A stretch of 64,000 bases of DNA, taken from positions 2,423,501 through 2,487,500 of the forward strand of contig NZ_OY762999.1 in the NCBI RefSeq assembly GCF_963666665.1, in the 5' to 3' direction. A program made the translations under genes and the position numbers. Origin of the DNA: Maridesulfovibrio sp. Its GTDB lineage: Bacteria > Desulfobacterota > Desulfovibrionia > Desulfovibrionales > Desulfovibrionaceae. A model generated the notes under the pieces. That model worked only from the letters and a program-made list of their open reading frames with translations, searched no databases and had not been told where the DNA came from. Below, in pieces: positions 52,944 to 62,097 of the stretch. Numbering within the stretch: position 1 is the first letter of the stretch; every line of letters begins with the position of its first letter.

Positions 52944-53193
52944 ACTCGTGTTGGGTGAAGTAGGATTTATAAAAACCTGCCTCCGCTGTCAACTCTCTTT
53001 TTCAATTATTTTAGCATAAATGGATTTCCCTGCCTGCCGGCTTGGGTTAAGCTTGCCTTCACGTCGATCTTTGTAAACAAAACACAACATTAGTTTACTT
53101 TTTATAAACACAAACTATTGCCTCCGGCGTCGACTTGAAGTATCTTGCCTCCAGATTGACGCTGTCTAAACTGCTATTTTTACACGAGGTACC

Positions 53194-54186
53194 ATGCTGG
53201 ACATTGCCTTAAAAATTCTTTCAAAATTCGCTTGGGTTTCCGTTGTCTTTATCGGCATTACGGTAATCAGCTTCTGGGTTATTCACCTTGCTCCCGGTTC
53301 GCCCACTGACATGGAAACCACACTCAACCCGACAGCCACGGTTGAAACTCGCCTGAAACTGGAAAAACTGTACGGTCTGGATAAACCTATCCACGAACAA
53401 TATATTAACTGGGTGGCCCGTCTGGCAAAATTCGATTTCGGATTATCCATGTCCGGTGACCGGCGTCCGGTATGGGACCGCATTAAGGAACGTTTGCCGC
53501 TTACCTTCGGTATGAACATGGCTTCGCTTTTCCTTACACTTATAATTGCCGTACCCATAGGAATGTATTCGGCATGGCGGCAGGACGGCTGGTTTGACCG
53601 GGGGATGACCGTACTGGTCTTTATCGGCTTCGCTGTGCCGGGATTCTGGCTTGCGCTGCTGCTTATGCTCTGGCTGGGTATTTACTACCCCATATTTCCC
53701 ATATCCGGTCTGACCTCCCTTGATTTTAAACTGCTCTCCCCGTGGGGCAAAATGCTCGATCTGGCCCACCATCTGGCCCTGCCGATCTTTATTTATACCT
53801 TCGGCAGTCTCGCCGGGATGTCCAGATTCATGCGTTCTTCCATGCTGGAAGTGCTGCGGCAGGATTACATCACTACCGCCAAAGCCAAAGGTCTGCCCAT
53901 GCGCAAGGTGCTTTTCAAGCACGCCCTGCGCAACGGCCTTCTCCCGGTGATTACCATCCTCGGCCTGTCCATTCCCGGACTGATCGGCGGCAGCGTTATC
54001 ATTGAATCCATCTTCGCCCTGCCCGGACTGGGACAGCTTTTCTACGGTGCGGTCATGGCCCGCGACTATTCGCTGATCATGGGCTCACTGGTGCTCGGCG
54101 CCATGCTGACCTTAGCCGGTAACCTGCTGGCAGATATGGCCTACGGACTTGCCGATCCGCGTATTCGTGCAGGAGGGCAGGACTGA
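53194..54186 (+). CDS. Oligopeptide/dipeptide ABC transporter permease (DppB/OppB type)
   Basis: 330 residues with six predicted membrane helices. The ABC permease EAA-type loop is GLPMRKVLFKHALRNGLLPV, and the start HLAPGSPTD is typical of OppB/DppB. It forms a membrane channel with the next gene; substrate-binding and ATPase genes are not in this cluster. CGAGG before the ATG. Its stop overlaps the start of the second permease as TGATG. Confidence 0.92.
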   Translation: MLDIALKILSKFAWVSVVFIGITVISFWVIHLAPGSPTDMETTLNPTATVETRLKLEKLYGLDKPIHEQYINWVARLAKFDFGLSMSGDRRPVWDRIKERLPLTFGMNMASLFLTLIIAVPIGMYSAWRQDGWFDRGMTVLVFIGFAVPGFWLALLLMLWLGIYYPIFPISGLTSLDFKLLSPWGKMLDLAHHLALPIFIYTFGSLAGMSRFMRSSMLEVLRQDYITTAKAKGLPMRKVLFKHALRNGLLPVITILGLSIPGLIGGSVIIESIFALPGLGQLFYGAVMARDYSLIMGSLVLGAMLTLAGNLLADMAYGLADPRIRAGGQD

Positions 54187-55031
54187 TGGCTAATAAAAAA
54201 CCGCTTACCCCTCCCTCAAAACTGCAAAGATACGGTTTGCTGTATCTCGGTCTTTTCCTTGTGGGAACGGTATCGCTGGCGGCTATTTTTGCCCCCTTAC
54301 TTACCCCGTATGATCCCAATGCCCTGAATGTTGACCATCTGCTGCAAGGGCCCAGCGCTACTCATTTATTCGGTACCGATGCACTGGGCCGTGATGTTTT
54401 TACTCGCATGCTCTACGGCGGGCGGGTTTCACTTTGGGTCGGCTTTGTTGCGGTTGGAATTTCCACAGCCATCGGGCTGGCACTGGGCCTCGCTGCCGGA
54501 TATTTCGGAGGACTGGTGGATGAAATAATTATGCGCGGGGTGGATGTAATGCTCTGCTTCCCGTCATTTTTCCTGATTCTCGCGGTCATCGCATTTCTGG
54601 AACCGGGACTCACCAACATCATGATCGTCATCGGCTTCACCTCGTGGATGGGTGTGGCAAGATTGGTGCGTGCGGAAACCCTCTCCCTGCGTAAACGTGA
54701 TTTCGTGCAAGCCTCACGCTTGGCAGGCGCAGGACCGATCCGCATCATGCTGACCCACATTCTGCCCAACGCCATTACCCCGGTGCTGGTATCAGCGACC
54801 CTTGGTGTAGCCGGAGCAATCCTTGTGGAATCATCACTCAGCTTCCTCGGACTCGGAGTTCAACCTCCTGATCCTTCATGGGGCAACCTGCTCATGGACG
54901 GAAAGGAAGTGCTAGAAATAGCTCCATGGCTGTCAATATTTCCCGGCATGGCAATCCTGCTGACCGTACTCGGCTACAACCTGCTCGGCGAAGCCCTGCG
55001 CGATATCCTCGACCCCAGACTCAAACAATAA
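54186..55031 (+). CDS. Oligopeptide/dipeptide ABC transporter permease (DppC/OppC type)
   Basis: 281 residues. N-terminal OppC_N part (YGLLYLGLFLVGTVSLAAIF, PYDPNALN, LFGTDALGRDVFTRMLYGGR), then the permease domain with the EAA loop QASRLAGAGPIRIMLTHILP. It pairs with the upstream DppB-type protein. The recN gene follows after 11 bp, so the three genes are in one transcript although their functions are unrelated. Confidence 0.93.
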   Translation: MANKKPLTPPSKLQRYGLLYLGLFLVGTVSLAAIFAPLLTPYDPNALNVDHLLQGPSATHLFGTDALGRDVFTRMLYGGRVSLWVGFVAVGISTAIGLALGLAAGYFGGLVDEIIMRGVDVMLCFPSFFLILAVIAFLEPGLTNIMIVIGFTSWMGVARLVRAETLSLRKRDFVQASRLAGAGPIRIMLTHILPNAITPVLVSATLGVAGAILVESSLSFLGLGVQPPDPSWGNLLMDGKEVLEIAPWLSIFPGMAILLTVLGYNLLGEALRDILDPRLKQ

Positions 55032-55042
55032 CGGTAAAAACA

Positions 55043-56602
55043 ATGCTGGAACTGCTCAGAATACGCGACCTCGCACTTATCGAAGATGCTGAAATTGAGT
55101 TCTCTGCGGGCATGAACGTGCTAACCGGGGAAACCGGAGCCGGTAAATCCTTCATCCTGCGAGCCATTGACTTCCTGACCGGACAAAAAATGCGTCCTGA
55201 TATGGTCCGTCCCGGTAAGGAACAGGCTTTTGTTGAAGCGCTGTTCATCCATTCCGATGGATCGGAATCCATTGTCCGCCGGGTACTATCAGCTGATACA
55301 GGCCGCAGCAGAGTCTATGTGAATGACAAGCTCAGCTCCCAGAACACAATCCGTGAAATGGGCGCGTCCATGATTCTGCACACCAGCCAGCACGCCCAGC
55401 AGAAGCTTCTCCAGCCGGCCTACCAATGCCGCATGCTGGATACCTTTCTTGCCGATACAACACTCCCGGAAAAGAAAGATGGAATCCTGACCTCTCTGCG
55501 GGCTTTGCTGACCAAAAAGGAAGAGCTGAAAACTCGTTCTGCATCCCTGCTGGAAAAAAAAGATTTCCTCGAATTCCAACGGACTGAGATTGAAAAAGTA
55601 TCCCCATACCCCGGCGAGGAAGATGAGCTGCTGGAAAAGAAAAACGCCTTGCGGGCGCAGGAAGATGCGGGAAAATGCATCGACACCGCCATGGATATTA
55701 TGCGCGGACAGCTTGATGTTTCCGGTGGAGTTTCCGCTCTCGGCTCTGAAATGGAACGAATCTGCGAACTTTTCCCGGATTACGAACAGGATCGCGAAAC
55801 AGTTGTCGAATTTAAGCATTTCTTGGATGAACTGGTCGGAAAACTGCGTACTCAGCCCCTTGATTTCGATTCCGAAGACAACATCGACGACATTGAAGCC
55901 CGACTTTACGAGCTTTCCAAACTTAAACGCAAACTAGGCCGTACTCTTGATGAGATCGTAGACCTGAAAAATGAAATTCAAGAGAACCTCGACTTTTTGG
56001 ATTCCTGCTCACTTGAGCTGGCCCAGCTGGAAAAACAAGAAAAAGAGCTAGTTGAAAAACTTTCCAAAGCGCTGGACAAACTGTCTGCAGCTCGTGAAAT
56101 TGCAGCGAAAAAGCTTACTGACCGCGTAGTTGCAGAGCTGAAAGGACTCGGCTTTTCCGAGCACGTGCAGGTCAAATTTGAATTCCAACCCCACGAGCTT
56201 TATCCGGGGCTCAATGAAATGCGTGGCCGTCTGATGTGGATTCCCAACCCCGGTCAGGCCCCCCAGCCGCTGGACAAAATCGCATCCGGCGGAGAGCTTT
56301 CCCGTTTCCTGCTCGCAATTACCGGATTACAGGGTGAATCAGAAAAACCGACCCTTATCTTTGACGAAGTTGACTCCGGCATCGGCGGGCATACCCTGAA
56401 TCGCGTTGGTGAAAAAATGCAGGAACTTGCCGACCGCCAGCAACTCATCGTCATCACCCACTGGCCACAACTTGCTGCATTAGCCGAACGTCACTTCCTG
56501 ATCCACAAGGGAGTTGTTAATAAAGAAACTTTCACCACCTGCCGCCAACTGAATAGTTCGGAAGTCGAAGCTGAATTGTCTAGGATGGCTGGGAAGGAGT
56601 AA
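55043..56602 (+). CDS. recN: DNA repair protein RecN
   Basis: 519 residues from the ATG at 55043; an open frame back to 54878 overlaps the permease gene and adds no conserved residues. SMC-like ATPase: Walker A GETGAGKS near the N-terminus, a long coiled coil (about 160-380), signature ASGGELSRFLLAI and Walker B LIFDEVDSGIGG. RecN holds DNA ends together in double-strand-break repair. Slightly shorter than the usual 550 residues. The start has only a weak ribosome binding site. It follows permease genes, unusual but not rare. Confidence 0.93.
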   Translation: MLELLRIRDLALIEDAEIEFSAGMNVLTGETGAGKSFILRAIDFLTGQKMRPDMVRPGKEQAFVEALFIHSDGSESIVRRVLSADTGRSRVYVNDKLSSQNTIREMGASMILHTSQHAQQKLLQPAYQCRMLDTFLADTTLPEKKDGILTSLRALLTKKEELKTRSASLLEKKDFLEFQRTEIEKVSPYPGEEDELLEKKNALRAQEDAGKCIDTAMDIMRGQLDVSGGVSALGSEMERICELFPDYEQDRETVVEFKHFLDELVGKLRTQPLDFDSEDNIDDIEARLYELSKLKRKLGRTLDEIVDLKNEIQENLDFLDSCSLELAQLEKQEKELVEKLSKALDKLSAAREIAAKKLTDRVVAELKGLGFSEHVQVKFEFQPHELYPGLNEMRGRLMWIPNPGQAPQPLDKIASGGELSRFLLAITGLQGESEKPTLIFDEVDSGIGGHTLNRVGEKMQELADRQQLIVITHWPQLAALAERHFLIHKGVVNKETFTTCRQLNSSEVEAELSRMAGKE

Positions 56603-56664
56603 GTCAGAACTCCGAGTCAGTCTTTGACACTTTTTTCAGCCGGCTTTAAATCAACAAAACATAA

Positions 56665-56680
56665 AACTGACTGGTCAGTT
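56665..56680. promoter_or_regulatory. Candidate TetR operator upstream of the efflux operon
   Basis: AACTGACTGGTCAGTT, 7-bp arms around TG, 50 bp before the TetR start. It has the form of operators used by AcrR/TetR-type efflux regulators. Confidence 0.7.
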
Positions 56681-56729
56681 CTGAAGAGGATTACAATTCA
56701 CTTCAGAAAACTGTTGTGAGCTCGAAAAC

Positions 56730-57299
56730 ATGAAAGAATATTCCGAAAAAGAAACCCGTATCTTGGACACAGCTGCGGAGATGTTCGCAAATCAGGCTTT
56801 TCATAAGGTTCTGTTGAGTGATGTCGCTCATGCCGCAAGAGTAGGAAAGGGAACCCTTTATCTTTACTTCAAGAATAAAGACGACCTTTACTTTGCAGTT
56901 CTTTTCAGGGGATTTTCAATTCTGGTTGATACGTTAAGACAACATATCAATCAGAAAAATATTTCGCCTACGGAAAAAATGGAAGGCATCATTAGAGAGA
57001 TGTCCACTTACATGTTTATGAAAGCTACCAATGCACATTTGCTGAGCAGAGTTATGCATTTTCCTGAAGGCGGGGAATGGCAGGACAAGAGAACAGAATT
57101 ATGGGGCTTGATCCAAGAGGTCATTGAGGAAGGGGTTGAAACAGGAGAATTCGAAGATTCCTGTCCCAGATTTACTTCTCAATACATCCCGAGTTTTGTC
57201 CGTTCCATCTCCATATTTCCCCCTGAAGGTCTGAACCATGAAGAATTCTGCGCACACGCATGCAATTTTGTATTTAAAGCCCTCAAGCCAGACCGTTAA
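56730..57299 (+). CDS. TetR/AcrR-family regulator of the efflux operon
   Basis: 189 residues. HTH at about 8-52 (ILDTAAEMFANQAFHKVLL, AHAARVGKGTLYLYF). First gene of a three-gene run with an EmrA-type and an EmrB-type gene, 24 bp before the former. It likely represses the operon through the palindrome at 56665 and is relieved by the drug or metabolite that the pump exports. No ligand is known. Confidence 0.9.
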   Translation: MKEYSEKETRILDTAAEMFANQAFHKVLLSDVAHAARVGKGTLYLYFKNKDDLYFAVLFRGFSILVDTLRQHINQKNISPTEKMEGIIREMSTYMFMKATNAHLLSRVMHFPEGGEWQDKRTELWGLIQEVIEEGVETGEFEDSCPRFTSQYIPSFVRSISIFPPEGLNHEEFCAHACNFVFKALKPDR

Positions 57300-57323
57300 A
57301 GCCATATTTATCAGGTAAAAATT

Positions 57324-58526
57324 ATGAATAAAGAGTCCCACCCGAAACAAGAAATTCAGACTAAAAACAAAATCCCGGCCAAAAAACTTAAAATCACAAT
57401 TCTCTCCTGCATATTTGTACTGATTCTTGGAGTTGCAGTAGCATTCCCTTTTTATGAACACGCAATAAATCATGAATCAACGGATGATGCGTTCATTGAG
57501 GCGCATGTAGTCTCAATCAGCCCAAGGGTTCCCGGACATGTTTCGAAAGTCTTTGTTTCAGACAACCAAAAAGTCGAAGAAGGACAACTTCTCGCTGAAA
57601 TCGATCTCAGAAATTATCAGGTTGCACTGGAAATTGCCGAAGCACGTAAGGATTCTGCAACTGCAGCGGTAAAGGAAGCAGAGGCTCTGGTAGTGGCTGC
57701 CCAAAAGAAACTGTCTCAAAAGCAGGCTGAATTATCATCCCAGACAGCTGTGCTTTCAAGATACAGGGCACAGGTAAGCGAAGCCGAAGCGGGTCATTTC
57801 CGCGATGCAAATGACCTTAACCGTATCAGCCGTATTGCCAAGGCCGGAGCAGTCAGCATTCAGGAATTTGACCATGCAAAAGCTCAGGAAAAAATGGCCC
57901 GTGCTAACTTGAGATCCGCTAAATCAAATATCAATACGCAAAATGCCAAGATACTTGAAGCACAGGCAGGCATAGAAGCCGCAGCCGGTAAGCTCCAGCA
58001 GGCTTTCGCTCAAACAGATATGCGCAAGGCCAAACTTGAAGAAGCCGAAGCACAAGTAAGACAGGCCCAGTTGAATCTATCCTACACCCGCATTACTGCC
58101 CCCTGCTCCGGGTACGTCACCAAGAAAACAGTTGAATCCGGTAACTATATCATGGCCGGACAAAAATTGCTCAATATTGTCAGCCCCGAAGTTTGGATTA
58201 TTGCAAATTTCAAAGAAACCCAAATAAAAAATATGCGCGAAGGACAGCATGTTGATATTGATGTTGATTCATTCCCCGGAATTGAGTTCAGCGGACATGT
58301 GGACTCAATCCAGCACGGAACAGGATCAAGATTTACATTGCTGCCTCCGGAGAATGCCGCCGGAAACTTTATTAAAGTAGTCCAGCGCGTTCCGGTAAAA
58401 ATCGTTTTCGACGATCCTGCTTCAATTTATACACTCGCCCCCGGCATGTCGGTAATTCCCAGTGTTGATATATCTTCCAAGACAGGAGAACCGCAGCAGG
58501 TTGCTTCCTCCGAAGGACGGAAATAA
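57324..58526 (+). CDS. EmrA-type membrane fusion protein
   Basis: 400 residues. A short cytoplasmic N-terminus, one membrane helix (about 27-48), then a biotinyl-lipoyl-like fold (TDDAFIEAHVVSISPRVPGHV), a long coiled coil (about 95-235), a second lipoyl half and beta-barrel (LSYTRITAPCSGYVTKK). This HlyD/EmrA architecture links an inner-membrane pump to an outer-membrane channel. Followed after 2 bp by the pump gene. No outer-membrane channel gene is present in the operon. Confidence 0.92.
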   Translation: MNKESHPKQEIQTKNKIPAKKLKITILSCIFVLILGVAVAFPFYEHAINHESTDDAFIEAHVVSISPRVPGHVSKVFVSDNQKVEEGQLLAEIDLRNYQVALEIAEARKDSATAAVKEAEALVVAAQKKLSQKQAELSSQTAVLSRYRAQVSEAEAGHFRDANDLNRISRIAKAGAVSIQEFDHAKAQEKMARANLRSAKSNINTQNAKILEAQAGIEAAAGKLQQAFAQTDMRKAKLEEAEAQVRQAQLNLSYTRITAPCSGYVTKKTVESGNYIMAGQKLLNIVSPEVWIIANFKETQIKNMREGQHVDIDVDSFPGIEFSGHVDSIQHGTGSRFTLLPPENAAGNFIKVVQRVPVKIVFDDPASIYTLAPGMSVIPSVDISSKTGEPQQVASSEGRK

Positions 58527-58528
58527 AA

Positions 58529-60100
58529 TTGTCCAGCTTCAAATCTCCGGAAGAAACATCCCCGGCTGAGCGCTGGACCATAGCTATCACCGTAATGCTT
58601 GGAGCTTTTATCGCGGTGATGGATACCAGCGTGGTCAATGTTTCCATGTCCCATATGATGGGCAGTTTCGGAGCCAGCGTTTCATCAATTACCTGGGTTG
58701 CAACCAGCTACAGCATCGCGGAAATCATCATGGTCACCATGGCCGGATGGTGGAGTTCCCTGCTGGGACGGCGGAATTTCTACCTGCTTTCAATGCTTCT
58801 CTTTACACTTGGTTCCATTTTCTGCGGCATTGCCACCAGTTTCGAAGAAATGATCATTTACCGCATTATTCAGGGGATCGGAGGAGGAGCACTTATTCCC
58901 ATCTCGCAAGCCATATTGCGTGAAACTTTCCCCCTTGAGGAACAGGGAATGGCCATGTCCATTTACGGCATGGGGGTAGTACTGGCCCCGGCAATGGGAC
59001 CTATTTTGGGTGGCATACTTACGGACCAGTGGGGCTGGCCATGGATTTTTTACATCAATATTCCCGTATGCATAGGAACACTTTTCTTGACGGCTAAATT
59101 TGTTCATGACCCGCCTTATCTGCGTAGAGGCATCCAATCCATCGACTGGCTCGGCATAGGGTTGCTTACCGTCTTTCTAACCGGAATGCAGATTGTGCTG
59201 GAACGGGGACAGGAAGAACAATGGTTTGAATCCGAATTCATAACCATAATGAGTATTGCCACAGTCCTTTCCTTTCTGGTCATGATCTTCTGGGAATTGC
59301 GCTGCAAAGATCCGGTGGTCAACCTGCGCATTCTTAAAGACAAGAACCTTACATTAGGTTCTCTCATGGGAATGATCTTCGGCATATCTCTTTTCGGGAC
59401 AACATTTGTGCTGCCGCAGTTTACCCAGCAACTGCTTGGCTACCCTGCATTTGAATCCGGACTGGCTCTCGCTCCCAGAGCCATTACTTTGATGCTGTTC
59501 ATGCCGGTTGCGGGGATACTTTACCAAAAGGTCGGCCCCAAAGCGCTCGTTTTTTCAGGCATAGTAATCATCCTGTACTCATACTATGACCTCATGCAGC
59601 TGAACACCCAAGCAGGAATGGACGATATGGTCTGGCCCCTGCTTATCATGGGCATAGGCATGCCTTTCATGTTCATCCCGCTCAGTGCTGTTTCCTTGTG
59701 CACAATGGAAAAAGCCCACATTACCGATGCTTCGAGCATATACACACTCGGCAGGCGTATCGGTGGAAACATAGGTTATGCTCTGGTAGCTGTTCTTCTG
59801 GACAGGAAGATTCAGATTCACACTTCATTCCTGATGGAAAACGTCAGTGACGGACGGCATGTATCTCAAGACTTCCTTACAGAAACAACACGGCTTATCC
59901 ACGAACTCGGAGTAAACTCAGTCGCAGCATCACAATATACTCTCGGTTTGTTAAACCAGATTGTGGTCAAACAGGCGAAGATGCTCGCCTACAATGACAT
60001 ATCATTTATTTTCGGCTGCTTATTCTTATTACTGGTACCCCTTATTTTTATTATGCCCAGTAAATCGGCCATTCTGGCTTTGAATAAAAAAGGCAAATAA
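58529..60100 (+). CDS. EmrB/QacA-type (DHA2) drug:H+ antiporter
   Basis: 523 residues, TTG start with AAGGAC upstream. Fourteen membrane helices are expected; the DHA2 signature is visible as DTSVVNVSMSHMMGSF, WVATSYSIAEIIM and RIIQGIGGGALIPISQAILRE (motif C near GMGVVLAPAMGPILGG). It exports hydrophobic compounds with proton antiport, in complex with the upstream EmrA-type protein. The substrates are unknown. The operon ends near the SAM-I riboswitch, about 100 bp downstream. Confidence 0.92.
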   Translation: MSSFKSPEETSPAERWTIAITVMLGAFIAVMDTSVVNVSMSHMMGSFGASVSSITWVATSYSIAEIIMVTMAGWWSSLLGRRNFYLLSMLLFTLGSIFCGIATSFEEMIIYRIIQGIGGGALIPISQAILRETFPLEEQGMAMSIYGMGVVLAPAMGPILGGILTDQWGWPWIFYINIPVCIGTLFLTAKFVHDPPYLRRGIQSIDWLGIGLLTVFLTGMQIVLERGQEEQWFESEFITIMSIATVLSFLVMIFWELRCKDPVVNLRILKDKNLTLGSLMGMIFGISLFGTTFVLPQFTQQLLGYPAFESGLALAPRAITLMLFMPVAGILYQKVGPKALVFSGIVIILYSYYDLMQLNTQAGMDDMVWPLLIMGIGMPFMFIPLSAVSLCTMEKAHITDASSIYTLGRRIGGNIGYALVAVLLDRKIQIHTSFLMENVSDGRHVSQDFLTETTRLIHELGVNSVAASQYTLGLLNQIVVKQAKMLAYNDISFIFGCLFLLLVPLIFIMPSKSAILALNKKGK

Positions 60101-60202
60101 ATCCGACAGAAGACAACAATATCACCCATTCCCCAAAAAAGTTATTGACGGACTACCATCCCGTGAATATCTTGTTGCTACGTTCTTTGAAGCGAAAAAT
60201 AT

Positions 60203-60305
60203 TTACTCATGTAGAGGATGCGAGGGAAATCGGCCCGTTGACCATCCGGCAACCTGCTTCCGCAGCAAGGTGCCAATGCCTTCCCGTTACGGGACCCATG
60301 AGAGG
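60203..60305 (+). ncRNA. SAM-I riboswitch (S-box)
   Basis: P1 arms ACTCATG (60205) and CATGAG (60298). The core matches the S-box: GAGGGA, GGCCCGTTGA (P2 side), CCGGCAACC and GGTGCCAATGCC flanking P3, then a P4 hairpin TCCCGTTACGGGA. Binding of S-adenosylmethionine stabilises P1 and exposes the terminator that follows. Confidence 0.9.
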
Positions 60306-60327
60306 GATTAAGACACTAAAATTTCTT

Positions 60328-60358
60328 AAAGGCATTTCCGATTGGAGATGCCTTTTTT
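60328..60358 (+). terminator. Terminator of the SAM-I riboswitch
   Basis: AAAGGCAT pairs with ATGCCTTT, followed by TTTT. Placed 23 bp after the aptamer, as expected for a transcription-termination OFF switch. Confidence 0.85.
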
Positions 60359-60417
60359 CGTTTCTGGATACTCGGCATTCAAATTTTGATCAGCCAGGGA
60401 ATCCGGTGGGAGGATTT

Positions 60418-60441
60418 ATGGATACTTGCGCTCCCACCTAA
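60418..60441 (+). CDS. Seven-codon ORF after the riboswitch
   Basis: ATG at 60418 with GGGAGG five bases upstream reads MDTCAPT and stops at TAA. A good start signal on so short a frame suggests a leader peptide or the rest of a lost gene. It could also be chance. Confidence 0.2.
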   Translation: MDTCAPT

Positions 60442-60572
60442 AAAAACAGATGCCGCTAAAATGCCCGGATGAGGAAAGTTTTGCTCGGCACAAATAGTGC
60501 TAGCAAAACATCAGGCGTCAAATGCTTCAGGGCATTCTTTTGGAAGCAGGACGCAAACATGGAGACAAACCA

Positions 60573-60845
60573 ATGACCGACATCGTAAAAAAAGCCACCG
60601 GCAATTTCCACTCCGGAACAATCTGCTTCTTCTGCAGGGATAACGAAAGTGAGCCTTTCCCGGCTGATTATACCGATCCCCTCACATTGCTTGGCGATAT
60701 CAGTGAGCTTCATCTGGGCAAAATCCAGAAAGAAGAACTGCGTAAGATCCTTGCCCGTGAAATCGAAGAAGACGGAGCAGAATCCGTATGGAAAAACCGT
60801 ACTTACCGTAAGAACATCATCCTGTCCTTCGGCAAGCTGGTCTAA
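60573..60845 (+). CDS. Hypothetical 90-residue protein downstream of the riboswitch
   Basis: 90 residues from the ATG at 60573; a longer frame to 60522 is less likely. One CxxC pair in TICFFCRDNESEP suggests a zinc or redox site; the rest is helical and charged (ISELHLGKIQKEELRKILAREIEEDGAE). No family is recognised. It is the first real gene after the SAM-I riboswitch, so it may belong to sulfur-amino-acid metabolism, but nothing in the protein shows this. It has its own terminator. Confidence 0.65.
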   Translation: MTDIVKKATGNFHSGTICFFCRDNESEPFPADYTDPLTLLGDISELHLGKIQKEELRKILAREIEEDGAESVWKNRTYRKNIILSFGKLV

Positions 60846-60874
60846 CCTCCACGGCTCCAGCCGAAAGTGACCTC

Positions 60875-60909
60875 AAAGCCCTCCCGGATCAATCCGGGAG
60901 GGCTTTTTT
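60875..60909 (+). terminator. Terminator after the 90-residue gene
   Basis: AAAGCCCTCCCGGAT pairs with ATCCGGGAGGGCTTT, followed by TTT: a strong intrinsic terminator. Confidence 0.9.
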
Positions 60910-60973
60910 CTATCCTTGCAATTCACACCGTGTACGATTAAATAAAGGCAACATCACAATCCGGGAGAAAACC

Positions 60974-61564
60974 ATGAACATCAAAGGCTTCTTGAAAACC
61001 GCAGTACTGCCCGCAGCCCTGCTGGCTATGACAGTCACATCCGCTGCAGCTGATGAAAAGATTTTTACTGTCATCAACCATACAGACTCCATTATCAGAG
61101 TCTGGGGAAAGTCCAACGATTACAAATTCGGGCGCATCAACCCCAAGACCATTGCCGACTGTACCTGCAACTCTCTTTATAATAAAGACTGCTTTGACAA
61201 AAAAGGCGACAAAGCCAAAATCAAGCTGGCCCTTGAAGACAAAAACGGCAAGGATTTATACTCCGGCGACACCTGCACCAAACTTTATGTTGATCCCGGC
61301 ACATATATTGATGTTACTTACGATACAGATGGGAGGCACATTCGCTGCGCCATCATTGATAAGTATGAAATAAGACAGCCCATTCCTTCATTTGCCGAAG
61401 CTGATCTCAACAAGGACGGTAAAATTGATGAGCAGGAAGCTGAAGCTATCCATCTGAAAGCTAACATGAAAGATTTCGACGATGACCTGAACCGGGAACT
61501 GAACCCCAAGGAATTCGACCGGGCTATCGACAAGGTCAATATTTTCCGCGGCGTACCCTTCTAA
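60974..61564 (+). CDS. Exported EF-hand protein
   Basis: 196 residues with a signal peptide (about 1-26, ending AAA). The C-terminal third has an EF-hand: DLNKDGKIDEQE is a canonical calcium loop; the second loop around FDDDLNRELNPKEF is degenerate. The N-terminal part (about 30-125) has four Cys in a short span (ADCTCN and CFDKK region), maybe disulfides. GGGAG before the ATG. First gene of the redox run, 14 bp before the nitroreductase. It probably binds calcium in the periplasm. Confidence 0.82.
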   Translation: MNIKGFLKTAVLPAALLAMTVTSAAADEKIFTVINHTDSIIRVWGKSNDYKFGRINPKTIADCTCNSLYNKDCFDKKGDKAKIKLALEDKNGKDLYSGDTCTKLYVDPGTYIDVTYDTDGRHIRCAIIDKYEIRQPIPSFAEADLNKDGKIDEQEAEAIHLKANMKDFDDDLNRELNPKEFDRAIDKVNIFRGVPF

Positions 61565-61578
61565 ACACAGGAGTAATC

Positions 61579-62097
61579 ATGGTTAAAACCAATCCTGTCC
61601 TAGAAGCTATTTATACTCGCCGTTCTATCAGGAAGTTTACTGCTGAGCCAGTCTCAAAAGATGACCTGACAGCTATTCTCGAAGCCGGACGCTGGACACC
61701 CAGCGGGCTGAACAATCAGCCATACCGTTTTCTGGTCATCCATGATGATGACGCACGAATCGAATCTCTCGCTGAATGCACCAAGTACGGTCATATCGTC
61801 AAAGCCGCAAAAGTACTGCTCTGCGTATTTCTCGATAAACAGGCCATGTACAGCGAAATGAAAGATCATCAGGGTGCCGGAGCATGCACGCAAAACATAA
61901 TGCTGGCCGCCCATTCACTTGGGCTGGGAACAGTCTGGCTCGGCGAAATCATAAACCAGCAGGAGCAAGTATTGGAAGTGCTGAACCTTCCTGCCGAACG
62001 CTATGAACTGCAGGTTGTAATTGCCCTCGGTCACCCGGACCAGCTGGGCAGCTCAAAACGAAACGAACTCTCAGAATATATGTTGGAGGATTTTTAA
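61579..62097 (+). CDS. Nitroreductase-family flavoprotein
   Basis: 172 residues. AIYTRRSIRKFT and ILEAGRWTPSGLNNQPYRFLV are the FMN-binding start of the family; GAGACTQNIMLAAHSLGLGTVW is the dimer-interface FMN segment. Small members like this reduce nitro groups, quinones or act on iodotyrosine-type compounds; the substrate here is unknown. Its stop overlaps the start of the MBL-fold gene (TAATG), so the two are coupled. Confidence 0.9.
   Translation: MVKTNPVLEAIYTRRSIRKFTAEPVSKDDLTAILEAGRWTPSGLNNQPYRFLVIHDDDARIESLAECTKYGHIVKAAKVLLCVFLDKQAMYSEMKDHQGAGACTQNIMLAAHSLGLGTVWLGEIINQQEQVLEVLNLPAERYELQVVIALGHPDQLGSSKRNELSEYMLEDF

Noticed and set aside
54878..55042. N-terminal extension of RecN
   Set aside because: These codons lie inside the DppC-type gene and lack conserved residues; RecN begins at MLELLRIRDLALIEDA.
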